From Calothrix sp. NIES-4105 (GTDB lineage Bacteria > Cyanobacteriota > Cyanobacteriia > Cyanobacteriales > Nostocaceae), in contig NZ_AP018290.1 in NCBI RefSeq assembly GCF_002368415.1, forward strand, positions 10,593,717 to 10,657,716: 64,000 bases of DNA, in the 5' to 3' direction. The notes beneath the pieces are model-generated. The model had not been told where the DNA came from and made no database searches. It saw only the letters and a program-made list of their open reading frames with translations. Every line of letters starts with the position of its first letter. The first letter of the stretch is position 1. Made by a program: the position numbers and the translations under genes. Below, piece by piece: positions 17,480-25,995 of this stretch.

Positions 17480-18473
17480 CAGTCGCAACCCCTTTTTGTA
17501 CCTCGCGCGCTTCACCTCTCCAGCCAGTTTGTTTTAACCAGGCTTCAAACGTCATTAAGTTAGGATGGATTTTTCGTAGTTGTTCATGGTCACGGTAAGG
17601 ACCATACTCGCGGTGATAGCGTAATTGATTAAGAGCATCATGAACGTTGGGAAATCCCAATGCCAGATATTCTGCATCACTCATTGGTTGATATTCTGCA
17701 GGGATACCTGTAACTTGCTCAAAGGTTGCTGCCAACTGAGCAATGGATAAAGATTCACTACCTATTGCCAAGCTACGTCCTCCCCACTCTTCCAAATTCG
17801 CAAATATATAAGCTGTAAACCAAGCAATATCATCTAATGCTACAAAAGGATATGGTTTGTCTGCCATTGGCATTGAGAAAATTAACCCCTCTCTTCCGTC
17901 ACTGAGTAAACCTGTCCGAGGTAGGAAAAATGCTGTCATATTTTCTAAGTACGCGAGAGTTCTCAACACCGTAACATGTTTAGAATACCAGCCTTGTTGT
18001 ATCTGCTGCATGAACTCATGGGAACGGCGCCAGTCAATTTCATGTTCAACTGCTGCCTTTGAGTCAAAGTGAGCAACGGGAATTTTTCCTTCAGAAATGT
18101 AAGCGCAGGATTCTAGCGATGAGTAGATAAAGTGCTGAATATTAGCTGCTTGTGCCGCTTCTAACATTCGTATCCCCTGTTCACGTTCTACTGCAACGCT
18201 ACAGCTTGACCAAAAGTCTGTATTGCAAAATACTCCATACATACCCTGCATAGCTGTTGAAACACTGGTAACATCATTTACATCTCCTTGAAATAACTCG
18301 ACTCTTCCTTGACCTATTTCTAATAGCGCTTTTGCTTGTAGACTTTGAGAATTGCGAGTTAACGCACGGATATGCCATTGATTTTTTTCATCAGCAAGGA
18401 GTTGTCTAATAATAGGGCGCCCCATAGCACCAGTGGCACCGATAACTAAGATTGTACGGTTTGTCTGTATCAT
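17469..18473 (-). CDS. NmrA-like NAD(P)-binding protein
   Basis: The 334-residue protein starts TILVIGATGAMGRPIIRQLL, the GxxGxxG motif of atypical short-chain dehydrogenases. ELFQGDVNDVTSV and HFIYSSLESCAYISEGK follow the NmrA/HSCARG pattern, where the SDR catalytic tyrosine is usually absent. Such proteins sense NADP redox state or act as quinone/isoflavone reductase-like enzymes. It is followed by a truncated flavin reductase and preceded by a quinone oxidoreductase on the same strand. Confidence 0.8.
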   Translation of the reverse strand: MIQTNRTILVIGATGAMGRPIIRQLLADEKNQWHIRALTRNSQSLQAKALLEIGQGRVELFQGDVNDVTSVSTAMQGMYGVFCNTDFWSSCSVAVEREQGIRMLEAAQAANIQHFIYSSLESCAYISEGKIPVAHFDSKAAVEHEIDWRRSHEFMQQIQQGWYSKHVTVLRTLAYLENMTAFFLPRTGLLSDGREGLIFSMPMADKPYPFVALDDIAWFTAYIFANLEEWGGRSLAIGSESLSIAQLAATFEQVTGIPAEYQPMSDAEYLALGFPNVHDALNQLRYHREYGPYRDHEQLRKIHPNLMTFEAWLKQTGWRGEAREVQKGVATGGK

Positions 18474-18505
18474 TATTTCTCTTTTTTCTATAAGGTTAGT
18501 TTTCT

Positions 18506-18565
18506 TGTGGAACAGGCATCCCTGCCTGTTTCATAACGGGGGCGGGCAAGGATGCCCGCTCCACA
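18506..18565. repeat. GGCATCC cruciform repeat
   Basis: Two hairpins, AACAGGCA-TCCC-TGCCTGTT (18511-18530) and GCGGGCA-AGGA-TGCCCGC (18542-18559), are enclosed by TGTGGA and TCCACA. Related copies are at 22891-22910, 34237-34260 and inside a coding region at 39480-39540. Confidence 0.65.
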
Positions 18566-18571
18566 AAATGC

Positions 18572-19585
18572 TTAATTAATTTCAATAATTGCTTTACCAA
18601 TCATCTTGCCGCTATCTTGTGCTTCATGTGCTTCTGCTACTTGTGAGAGCGTAAAGGTTTTAGCAATATTATGTTTTAAGGCGCCACCAGAAAGTGCAGT
18701 ATTGATATCTCTAGCTGCAGTTTGCTTCGCGACTTCAGGCATTGTGTAAACTAAAATTGCGTGAATTGTAATGTTACGCAGCATAAAAGAAATTAGAGGA
18801 ATTGAGGCACGGTCGGAAGCATTGCCTGCGTAAAATGCAATGGCGCCATTATTACAAACCACAGCATCAGCTAAGTCTACATTTGTATTAAAAGACACGT
18901 CTACAATCCGATTTATTCCTCGTTCTTGTCCTGTAATTTCTTGAATGCGTTGTACAACATCTTCTGTTTTGTAGTTAATGATATAGTCGGCACCAGCTTT
19001 CTTCGCAATTTCAGCTTGTTCGGGACGGCTAATTGTTGTGATTACTGTAGCGCCTCCCCACTTTGCCCACTGTACAGCATAATTACCTACTGCACCTGCA
19101 CCACCTGTTACCAAGATAATTTGACCTTCAACATCACCATCTGCAAACACAGTCCGGTGAGCAGTCATCGCAGGTACACCTAAACAGGCGCCTTCTGCAA
19201 AACTAGTATTAGCAGGTAATAAAATTGCTTGATTGCTTGGAACTACAACATATTCAGCAGCAGTACCATAAGGACGACCCTGTTGTGCTTCATATATCCA
19301 AACTCTTTCACCAATACGGTTTGGAGATACCCCTTCACCAACTTGTTCAATAATACCCGCACCATCGTTGTGGGGAATCACGCGCGAATATTCCATTTTC
19401 CCTCCACCCCATCCACCTCGACGTTTAGTGTCAGAAGGATTAACACCACTCGCATGAACTCGAACTAATACTTCATTGGCGCCAACAGTAGGAATTTCGA
19501 TTTGTCCGTAACGGATGACATCTTGTGCTGAACCAAGTTCTTCGTACCAAGCAGCTTGCATTGTTTTAATTGTAGTTGTATCCAT
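18572..19585 (-). CDS. Zinc-independent MDR: NADPH:quinone oxidoreductase-like
   Basis: The 337-residue protein has a GroES-like N-domain (GANEVLVRVHASGVNPSDTK) and a Rossmann domain with ILVTGGAGAVGNYAVQWAKW. It ends DSGKMIGKAIIEIN. The structural and catalytic zinc ligands of alcohol dehydrogenases are not evident. This is the quinone oxidoreductase branch, reducing quinones or enones with NADPH in the cytosol. It is divergent from a LysR regulator at 19781, which probably controls it. Confidence 0.85.
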   Translation of the reverse strand: MDTTTIKTMQAAWYEELGSAQDVIRYGQIEIPTVGANEVLVRVHASGVNPSDTKRRGGWGGGKMEYSRVIPHNDGAGIIEQVGEGVSPNRIGERVWIYEAQQGRPYGTAAEYVVVPSNQAILLPANTSFAEGACLGVPAMTAHRTVFADGDVEGQIILVTGGAGAVGNYAVQWAKWGGATVITTISRPEQAEIAKKAGADYIINYKTEDVVQRIQEITGQERGINRIVDVSFNTNVDLADAVVCNNGAIAFYAGNASDRASIPLISFMLRNITIHAILVYTMPEVAKQTAARDINTALSGGALKHNIAKTFTLSQVAEAHEAQDSGKMIGKAIIEIN

Positions 19586-19610
19586 AGTTTGTTATTCCTT
19601 GTTGAAACCT

Positions 19611-19652
19611 AACTCTCCTCTGTGTACTCTGCGTCTCTGTGGTAAAAAAATA
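19611..19652. repeat. CTCTGTGTACTCTGCGTCTC dispersed repeat
   Basis: This is a copy of the CCACAGAGACGCAGAGTACACAGAG family, here in reverse orientation and ending in TGTGGTAAAAAAATA. Confidence 0.7.
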
Positions 19653-19758
19653 TTTTGTACTACCACGCCCGACACAGAGCTAACAGAGGTAAAAAGTTAG
19701 AGAGAGATGTTTAGTTGAGGTATATCTTGAAGATAAAACAAGCTTGTTGTAATGTCTA

Positions 19759-19786
19759 ATTCATAATATGTATATACGTTATGAAT
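19759..19786. promoter_or_regulatory. Palindrome overlapping the LysR start: likely operator
   Basis: Arms ATTCATAA (19759-19766) and TTATGAAT (19779-19786) are perfect inverted copies around the small palindrome GTATATAC. The right arm includes the ATG at 19781. The placement in a divergent LysR/oxidoreductase region fits a LysR autoregulatory site (T-N11-A type), but this is inferred. Confidence 0.5.
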
Positions 19787-20692
19787 ACGGTGCATTACGA
19801 GCAAATTGACCTTAACTTGCTGAGTATCTTTGAAGCGGTGATGACAGAGCTTAACGTTAGTCGCGCGGCAGAACGGTTAAATATGACCCAACCTGCGGTA
19901 AGTCACGCACTACGTCGGTTGCGTCGTATTACTAACGATGAGTTATTTATAAAAGTCCCAAGCGGTGTTAGTCCCACACCCAAAGCACTAGAACTTTGGG
20001 CACCAATTAGAGAAAGTTTATTACAAATTCGTCAAGTGCTTTCACCTACCGTATTTGACCTAGAGAAAGCTACACATACATTTACACTTTCAATGGCAGA
20101 CTATACAGCAGCACTATTGTTACCAAAATTACTGCCTATTTTAGAAAAAACGGCGCCTAATATAAATCTACGAACTGTTCCAAATACAAATATCAATGCC
20201 ATAAACTTACTTGAACAGTCGTCCATAGATATAGCATTAGGAAGGTTCTTTCGTCCGAGCGCGCGGTTACGAGTACAAGATTTAACGAGTGATAGATACA
20301 TTTGTATAATGCGTCAAGGACATCCCCTAGCATCTAAAAAGCTGACACTCAAACAGTATGTCAACGCAAATCATTTATTGGTAAGCTTAACAGGAGAAGC
20401 TACAGGATTTATCGACGAACAACTCCGCGAAAAAGGCTTACAACGGCGAATTGTAATAACCGTCAATCAATTTAATTTAGTGCCAGAACTAATCGCAAAT
20501 TCCGATTTAATTTCCGCTATACCCTTGAGAACTTTACAACGTAGCCCTTTAAAAGAACAATTACATGTGGCAGAATTACCAATTGAAGTGGCGCCTGCAC
20601 TTTTGCAAATGATGTGGCACGAACGCAAACAGCGCGAACCTGCTCATGAATGGTTGCGAGAGATAATAGTGGAGATTTGTAAAAATTTATAA
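19781..20692 (+). CDS. LysR family transcriptional regulator
   Basis: The 303-residue protein has the LysR winged helix-turn-helix (NLLSIFEAVMTELNVSRAAE, MTQPAVSHALRRLRR) at residues 12-60. A periplasmic-binding-like effector domain follows from about 95. The NodD-like wording FIKVPSGVSPTPKALEL is typical of this subgroup. It is divergent from the quinone oxidoreductase gene and probably regulates it in response to a small aromatic or redox ligand. Confidence 0.88.
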   Translation: MNTVHYEQIDLNLLSIFEAVMTELNVSRAAERLNMTQPAVSHALRRLRRITNDELFIKVPSGVSPTPKALELWAPIRESLLQIRQVLSPTVFDLEKATHTFTLSMADYTAALLLPKLLPILEKTAPNINLRTVPNTNINAINLLEQSSIDIALGRFFRPSARLRVQDLTSDRYICIMRQGHPLASKKLTLKQYVNANHLLVSLTGEATGFIDEQLREKGLQRRIVITVNQFNLVPELIANSDLISAIPLRTLQRSPLKEQLHVAELPIEVAPALLQMMWHERKQREPAHEWLREIIVEICKNL

Positions 20693-20702
20693 TATAGCTA
20701 GT

Positions 20703-21020
20703 ATGTTAGATAATGATACAATTATTCGTCCTGTTTACTACCAAATTATTGAACGCCGCAATAAAGTATGGGCTTTTAGAGAAGGTAAGCCATTTGTCAA
20801 TTTATTTAATGCTCCTGACCTTGATATGGAGGATTTATTTTCCCTGTTTGATACATCAATGGAAAAGATAGCTGCTGAATTACGGTATCTTTATAACGGT
20901 AAGCAGGGTTACTATATTGCTAATATTCTTGACAAGAAATATTATTATTGCGGTACAGAGTGGGAAGATGTGAAGAATAAACTTAAGGAATTGGGTATTG
21001 GCAAAAATGACCGATTTTGA
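20703..21020 (+). CDS. Hypothetical protein (105 aa)
   Basis: The frame starts 10 bases after the LysR stop. It encodes a soluble, aromatic-rich acidic protein beginning MLDNDTIIRPVYYQIIERRN and ending with a coiled KNKLKELGIGKNDRF. No domain is recognised. Its reading frame is well formed and it is convergent with the MOSC gene. Confidence 0.5.
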   Translation: MLDNDTIIRPVYYQIIERRNKVWAFREGKPFVNLFNAPDLDMEDLFSLFDTSMEKIAAELRYLYNGKQGYYIANILDKKYYYCGTEWEDVKNKLKELGIGKNDRF

Positions 21021-21045
21021 CTAAAAATCAGGCTATTGCTTCAGA

Positions 21046-21837
21046 TTAGTAAATTTTAAGTTTATCACCAATGCGAATTGTTTTTGCTTGTTCGGTAGCA
21101 GGTAGTCGCGTGTTGATTGCTAATCGGAAGAAGTGGTTAAATCGCGGTTTTTCTGCCCATTCGGGTAAAGTTGTTCGTCGTTGTGCCACAAAAGTTTTTT
21201 GAAAGTTTGGATAAGCTTCTCCTGTTTGGGGATCACGAGTAACTACCACGCAACGTTGACAAGGGTTGATGCCCATAAACTGTACATTCCCAATCTGAAA
21301 ATTAACTGTCTCGTCTGCTTCTGTAAAAAGCCTATCTTCCCAAAAAGCAGGAACACCAGAAATTTCAATATTGGAGCGGAAACGTAAGCGAACTTCTTCA
21401 ACGTCCAGTTCGGGATACCATGAGGCAATAGTTTCTACTGTTGCCGTGCTAATTATGGTTGGACCAGGAGACACAGTATCATCTGGAAATCCTGTATCGA
21501 GGTTTTGCTTTACTTCTACAGGAAAACCGAAAAATTCACTTAGCCAAGATTCAAGTGCTTCATGCTCTTTCTCAATATGATATACGTTCGTTTGCTCTGT
21601 ACCTTGTACCCGCAACGAAACAATGTTAGTCTCAAGGTCAAATTCAGAGCGCATGGTGTGAATTCGCTCATCACGCTTACCATTGACAAAGCGACCTGAT
21701 TTATCGAAAACGGCAAATTCTCTATCTCGCTTTAAGGCGCCACTTTTAAGAACTTTTGTACTTTTAACCTCAACCCTATCCAAAGATTTGATTGGATAGA
21801 TGAATAGTCTTGAAACATAGGGAATTACATCAGTCAT
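21046..21837 (-). CDS. MOSC domain protein (YcbX/MARC-like)
   Basis: The 263-residue protein has an N-terminal beta-barrel region (VSRLFIYPIKSLDRVEV) and a MOSC domain containing NPCQRCVVVTRDPQTGE. The cysteine there is the expected molybdenum ligand of mARC/YcbX-type enzymes. Such proteins bind molybdenum cofactor and reduce N-hydroxylated compounds. No C-terminal 2Fe-2S ferredoxin domain is present, so it would need a separate electron donor. Confidence 0.8.
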   Translation of the reverse strand: MTDVIPYVSRLFIYPIKSLDRVEVKSTKVLKSGALKRDREFAVFDKSGRFVNGKRDERIHTMRSEFDLETNIVSLRVQGTEQTNVYHIEKEHEALESWLSEFFGFPVEVKQNLDTGFPDDTVSPGPTIISTATVETIASWYPELDVEEVRLRFRSNIEISGVPAFWEDRLFTEADETVNFQIGNVQFMGINPCQRCVVVTRDPQTGEAYPNFQKTFVAQRRTTLPEWAEKPRFNHFFRLAINTRLPATEQAKTIRIGDKLKIY

Positions 21838-21904
21838 AAGTAACTCCTGATTAGAGTATATTTATCAATAGATATTACAAGCATTATAGTACAGTTGTAA
21901 TCAA

Positions 21905-22741
21905 GTGAAATATTCTAAATATCACGCACTAGGAAACGATTATTTAGTTATTGCTCCTGAAGATTTGGAGATTGAATTAACCAAACAAAACATTGAGCGA
22001 ATTTGCCACCGTAACTTCGGTGTTGGTTCCGATGGAATTTTACTTGGTTCCTTACCATCTCAAAATTCAGACTTCGCACTACGCATTTTTAACCCCGATG
22101 GCAGTGAAGCAGAAAAAAGCGGTAATGGTTTGAGAATATTCTCTCGCTATTTGTGGGATAAACAGCTTGTAAAAGAAGAATTTAGTATTGATACACTTGG
22201 AGGAAAAGTTAAAGCGCGCGTTACTGACTCTGGTAAAAGTGTTCAAGTTGAGATGGGACATGTTAGTTTTGACAGCGAGAAAATTCCTGTAACAGGAGAA
22301 CCCAGAGAAGTTATTCAAGAAAGCATTACAGTTTTAGACCACACCTTTACTTTCTGTGCTGCTACTATTGGTAATCCTCATTGTGTTATACCATTACCTG
22401 AAGTGGCGCCGGATATTGCAATGAAATACGGTTCTGTATTAGAAGTTCACCCAAATTTTCCGAATCGAACTAATGTTCAATTTATGAAGGTTATTGACCG
22501 TGAAAATATCCAAATTGAAATTTGGGAAAGAGGAGCGGGATATACTTTAGCATCTGGAAGTAGTAGCAGTGCGGCAGCAGCGGTTGCTTATAAGTTAGGT
22601 TTGTGTGATTCTTCAATAACTGTTCATATGCGGGGTGGGCAAATTTTTATACAAATTACTGATGATTTTATGGTGACTATGACAGGTAGTGTTACCAAGG
22701 TGGCTGAAGGTGTAATTTCATTGGAGATGTTTGAGTATTAA
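21905..22741 (+). CDS. DapF-fold protein with both catalytic cysteines replaced by serine
   Basis: The 278-residue protein has full-length diaminopimelate epimerase architecture: YHALGNDYLVI, NFGVGSDGILL, NPDGSEAEKSGNG, ATIGNPHCV and ERGAGYTLASGSSSSAAAAV. In true DapF the two catalytic residues are cysteines in CGNG and ACGTG. Here they are Ser72 (KSGNG) and Ser217 (LASGS), confirmed from the codons AGC and TCT. The protein is therefore probably not a standard epimerase. A related change in the proline-racemase family accompanies dehydratase activity. The start is GTG at 21905. It is the only gene between MOSC and a repeat cluster. Confidence 0.8.
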   Translation: MKYSKYHALGNDYLVIAPEDLEIELTKQNIERICHRNFGVGSDGILLGSLPSQNSDFALRIFNPDGSEAEKSGNGLRIFSRYLWDKQLVKEEFSIDTLGGKVKARVTDSGKSVQVEMGHVSFDSEKIPVTGEPREVIQESITVLDHTFTFCAATIGNPHCVIPLPEVAPDIAMKYGSVLEVHPNFPNRTNVQFMKVIDRENIQIEIWERGAGYTLASGSSSSAAAAVAYKLGLCDSSITVHMRGGQIFIQITDDFMVTMTGSVTKVAEGVISLEMFEY

Positions 22742-22915
22742 GAGTTATTTACCACAGAGTCGCAGAGAACACAGAGAAGGAAATAAAGTTGGTACCAGTT
22801 CTCCAGAATCTCTTTCTTTGTGCCCTTTGTGCCTTTGTGGTTGATTTTTCTTACTCTGTGCCCTCTGTGTCTCTGTAGTAATAAAAATCACAGGCAGGGA
22901 TGCCTGTTCCACAAC
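22742..22915. repeat. Cluster of dispersed repeats
   Basis: TTACCACAGAGTCGCAGAGA at 22748, its reverse relatives at 22817-22884 (CCTTTGTGCCTTTGTGG; CTCTGTGTCTCTGTAG) and a GGCATCC hairpin at 22891-22910 lie back to back. No gene is present. Confidence 0.7.
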
Positions 22916-23641
22916 TTACCAGGGGATTTCTCCATTTTCATCAACAAATTTACCTGTTGGAGAATTGCCCATAGTAGCCATCTTGACTATAATAGCTGCT
23001 CCTTGTTCGACAGTTCGCGGCGCCGCATCCGTTCCCATATCCGTTTTGACCCAACCCGGACAAATTGAGTTAACGGTAATATTATCATCAGCTAAATCTT
23101 TTGCTAGAGAAACCGTTAGAGCATTTAGTGCTGTTTTGGAAGAGTTGTAAGCAAGACTATTAACTCCATAGAAAAAATTCTCCGGGTCACTCAAACTAGT
23201 CAATGAGCCAAGTGTTGATGAAACGTTTATAATACGCGCGGCGCCAGCTTGCTTAAGCAACGGTAGAAAATGATGAATGATTGCAAACGCTCCAAAAAAG
23301 TTTGCTCCAAACGTATCCTTGAGCATATCTACACTCAGCATTGATGGACGAGTCCCCAATTGAAACTCATAGTTGACTCCAGCATTATTTATAAGCACAT
23401 CAACTTTTCCAAACTGTTTAGTAATTACTTCAGCAGCAGATTTAACTGATAACTCGTCGTTGACATCTATTGGAATAAAATGAGCATCGGCGCCATGCAA
23501 CCGCAGTTTTTCCACCGCTACCTCACCCTGTTGTATGTTCCGCGCACCAATCAAAACAGTGAAGTCATGTGATGCTAGTTGTTGTGCAACTTCATACCCA
23601 ATTCCTTTAGTGGCGCCGGAAATAAAAACAATCTTATTCAT
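22916..23641 (-). CDS. Short-chain dehydrogenase/reductase
   Basis: The start is taken at ATG 23641 (MNKIVFISGATKGIGYEVAQ). The extra upstream codons to 23671 run through a probable operator. The product has the TGxxxGxG cofactor loop (SGATKGIG), NNAG (LINNAGVN), a catalytic serine in INVSSTLGS, and the YNSSK form of YxxxK, then CPGWVKTDMG. It is a classical NAD(P)-dependent SDR of about 241 residues. A TTTTG-N3-CAAAA palindrome 20 bp upstream is shared with the next upstream TetR gene, suggesting control by that repressor. Confidence 0.85.
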   Translation of the reverse strand: MNKIVFISGATKGIGYEVAQQLASHDFTVLIGARNIQQGEVAVEKLRLHGADAHFIPIDVNDELSVKSAAEVITKQFGKVDVLINNAGVNYEFQLGTRPSMLSVDMLKDTFGANFFGAFAIIHHFLPLLKQAGAARIINVSSTLGSLTSLSDPENFFYGVNSLAYNSSKTALNALTVSLAKDLADDNITVNSICPGWVKTDMGTDAAPRTVEQGAAIIVKMATMGNSPTGKFVDENGEIPW

Positions 23642-23660
23642 AGTCCAAGTATTTTGTACT

Positions 23661-23673
23661 TTTTGGTTCAAAA
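23661..23673. promoter_or_regulatory. TTTTG-N3-CAAAA palindrome upstream of SDR
   Basis: TTTTGGTTCAAAA at 23661-23673 is matched by TTTTGAACCAAAA at 24299-24311 upstream of the TetR gene. The wider 16-base word ACTTTTTGGTTCAAAA is identical in inverted orientation. This is a likely TetR operator. Confidence 0.55.
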
Positions 23674-23686
23674 CAAGTGAAAAAAT

Positions 23687-24277
23687 TTAGTCGAGGGTTG
23701 ACATGGCAGCTTTCACCATATCAAGTAGTATCTCTCGGTCAGAATGAACGCGCGCGGCAATATTTAACCCGTAGGACACAGCTATCACAAGTCGCGCGAT
23801 AGCTTTGATATCTTTATTAGGGGCAAGTTCACCTGCGAGTTGACTTTTCTCAAGGAGATTAAAAACTGTTTGCTCTAAACGGTCTATACCTTGAACAATT
23901 AATAATGAAATTTGTTCATCAATCGTTTTGAGAGTAGTTGCAGTATTAGTCAATAAACAGCCACCAGGATTATATGCAGCAACTGCCACATCAATATTGT
24001 GATTGAAGTAATCCCATAAACCTTGTTTTGCCGACTTAGCTTTTTGCAATATCGCGAGTCTTATCATTCCTGTTTGCTGATAATACAGACTCATCACCTC
24101 ACGAAAAAGCGTCTGCTTATCTCCAAAAGAATTGTAAAAGCTCGAACGATTAATGTCCATGCTTTCCAATAAATCTGGGAGCGTAGTTGCATCATAACCC
24201 TTTTCCCAAAACGTGTAGAGAGCTTTCTGCAACACTTCTTCGCGGTCAAATTCCTTTGGGCGCCCCACATTTATCAC
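23687..24277 (-). CDS. TetR/AcrR family regulator
   Basis: The 196-residue protein begins GRPKEFDREEVLQKALYTFW with the HTH ATTLPDLLESMDINRSSFYN, the pattern of the AcrR/NemR-like group that represses adjacent reductases. A C-terminal TetR_C-like helical domain contains PGGCLLTNTATTL, with a cysteine often used in redox sensing. It is cotranscribed or in series with the downstream SDR, whose upstream region shares its operator palindrome. Confidence 0.87.
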   Translation of the reverse strand: MINVGRPKEFDREEVLQKALYTFWEKGYDATTLPDLLESMDINRSSFYNSFGDKQTLFREVMSLYYQQTGMIRLAILQKAKSAKQGLWDYFNHNIDVAVAAYNPGGCLLTNTATTLKTIDEQISLLIVQGIDRLEQTVFNLLEKSQLAGELAPNKDIKAIARLVIAVSYGLNIAARVHSDREILLDMVKAAMSTLD

Positions 24278-24298
24278 CTCCTTCCATTAGAATACACA

Positions 24299-24311
24299 TT
24301 TTGAACCAAAA
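24299..24311. promoter_or_regulatory. TTTTG-N3-CAAAA palindrome upstream of TetR gene
   Basis: TTTTGAACCAAAA lies 22 bp before the TetR start and is the inverted copy of the site at 23661. Autoregulation is likely. Confidence 0.55.
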
Positions 24312-24406
24312 AGTCCATAACATTTTATGTATGTTGGGGAGCCACTGCGCCCTTACGGGTTTCCCAGCATAAAGCAAGTGGCGTCTTCTGGAACGGAACC
24401 CAACAT

Positions 24407-24622
24407 ATGTTATTAGGCGAAAATGGGCTTGTAGTAATTGATGGTGAACGTCATCGAAGAGAACGGCGCCTACTAATGCCATCTTTTCACGGGCAGCGTA
24501 TGCAATTATATGGTGAACTGATGCGTAATCATACGGAAAAAGTTTTAAGCAAGATACTTCTTGGTCAAGCATTTTCTGCTCACCATGCGATGCTTGATGT
24601 CTCTTTAGAAGTTACTCCGTAG
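24407..24622 (+). pseudogene. Cytochrome P450 fragment
   Basis: The frame carries LLGENGLVVIDGERHRRERR and LLMPSFHGQRMQLYGELM. These are the B'-C helix region of cyanobacterial P450s (GxxHRRxRRLLxPxFHG). It stops after SLEVTP at a TAG. The ExxR helix and the haem-binding cysteine loop are absent, and the N-terminus is missing. It is a fossil of about 70 codons. Confidence 0.6.
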
Positions 24623-24788
24623 AAGTCAACAGCAGAAATGGTTGCAGCAATATAGGCGTAGGGTGCGATCTGCGCTATTACAAACAAGAATCAAAACGAA
24701 AAATTAACATGCTTTCACGCACCATCTAAAAGCCTCCAAATTGCTAAAATTTATATAATTCTGTTGTTAAATAGGCATTGGCGCCGAT

Positions 24789-24935
24789 TTACCTCAACCC
24801 ATTCGCTTTCAAAACTTCATCAACACAGCCTGCATTCTGTAATGAAAGTGAAGGTACAGGTTCTTGAGTATAGTCAATCACCAAATCATAATTACCTTCA
24901 TCGTATAATTGATTAATTAAAGTTTGTATATCTAG
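24789..24935 (-). pseudogene. DUF4058 C-terminal remnant
   Basis: On the minus strand the frame reads LDIQTLINQLYDEGNYDLVI, DYTQEPVPSLSLQ and DEVLKANGLR before TAA. This matches the C-terminus of the cyanobacterial DUF4058 family and the other remnant at 34703-35008. The upstream frame is closed by a stop. Confidence 0.55.
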
Positions 24936-24954
24936 TTAATTTTGGGAGGTTACA

Positions 24955-25050
24955 TCTGAAAAATTCTTTCTTTGTGTTCTTTGTGCCTTTTTGGTTCATT
25001 TCTCTTCCTCTGTGCCCTAGAAGTCTCTGTGGTAAAAATAATATATTATA
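24955..25050. repeat. TTTGTGCCTTTTTGG / CTCTGTGCCCTAGAAGTCTC repeats
   Basis: Two diverged dispersed-repeat words lie side by side in reverse orientation. The rest of 24623-25080 has no gene beyond the DUF4058 scrap. Confidence 0.6.
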
Positions 25051-25080
25051 TCAAAATCGATTAAAATTTAAGAAGCAGTA

Positions 25081-25992
25081 TCATGTCTTTACCGAAGCGC
25101 GATACATTTTTGGTGTTATACCTATTATTTGTCTAAAATATTTACCCAAGTGACTATGACTGTTAAAACCACAAAGATAAGCTATTTCTGTAATTGATAA
25201 ATCTGCTTTTTTCAATAAAGATTTTGCTCGCTCTACTCTTTGCCCAATTACATATTGGTGAGTAGAAACTCCCATTGATTGCTTAAAAAGCCGACTAAAG
25301 TGAAATTGACTTATACCTACTAACTCGGCTAAGTCAGATAATTTAATATCTTCTGCTAAATGTTCGTTTATATACTCCGTAACTAATAACAAATGTCGTT
25401 CGTTTAATCCTCCTTCGTACAAGGTAATACGAGGCGCCGTTGTTGAATAATCTCTCAGCAAATGTACAGTCAAAGCATTAGCTAACGAGTCTACATATAA
25501 CTTACCTGCTTGACCTCCTCCATTTTTAAGTTCAGCTAGCAACATCATTGCTATTTGTTCAATACTAGAGTTACGAACGCGGAATTCAGGTACTAACGAA
25601 AGCGCATTAGATTCAATATCAGCAGTTTCTTGGGCGACTTTTTGCAAAAATTGAGGTGCCAGTTTTATTAGTATAAAAGAATCATTACCTTCCGCTTTAT
25701 ACGAAGCAGGAACACCAGCAGGTGTAATACAAATATCACCTTTGCTCTAAACACCAAGGTAACGACGTTCCCCTATGACTTGCATTATACGATGGGGACG
25801 CGGCGCCAGACACAAGGTAATTTCGTGCAAACAAGAAGACTCGAAAGAACCTTCAGTAGGTGGCAGTCGAAATTCTTGGAGGGTAATATTCTCCCATCCA
25901 GCATTTTGACTAGAAATAATTAGCCCTTGTTATAACGGGTCAGCATTTACGGTATCTGATACAGGTGTCCGAAGCACATCTAACCTCCACAC
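25081..25992 (-). pseudogene. AraC family regulator with two in-frame stops
   Basis: The C-terminal 188 codons (25081-25647) are a complete AraC DNA-binding region (LAELVGISQFHFSRLFKQSM, ITEIAYLCGFNSHSHLGKYF). The same frame continues upstream as a typical sensory domain (LQEFRLPPTEGSFESSCLHE, CLAPRPHRIMQVIGERRYLG, CITPAGVPASYKAEG). It is interrupted by TAG at 25747-25749 and TAA at 25930-25932. A full AraC of this subgroup is about 290 residues. The gene is therefore broken, although an internal start at 25647 could still give a free DNA-binding domain. Confidence 0.8.
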
Positions 25993-25995
25993 TCA

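Noticed and set aside
21905-22741. Ordinary dapF
   Set aside because: Both catalytic cysteine positions are serine, so the plain gene name would mislead.
22820-23068. Plus-strand frame beginning MPFVPLWLIFLTLCPLC
   Set aside because: It is a translated dispersed repeat running antisense into the SDR gene.
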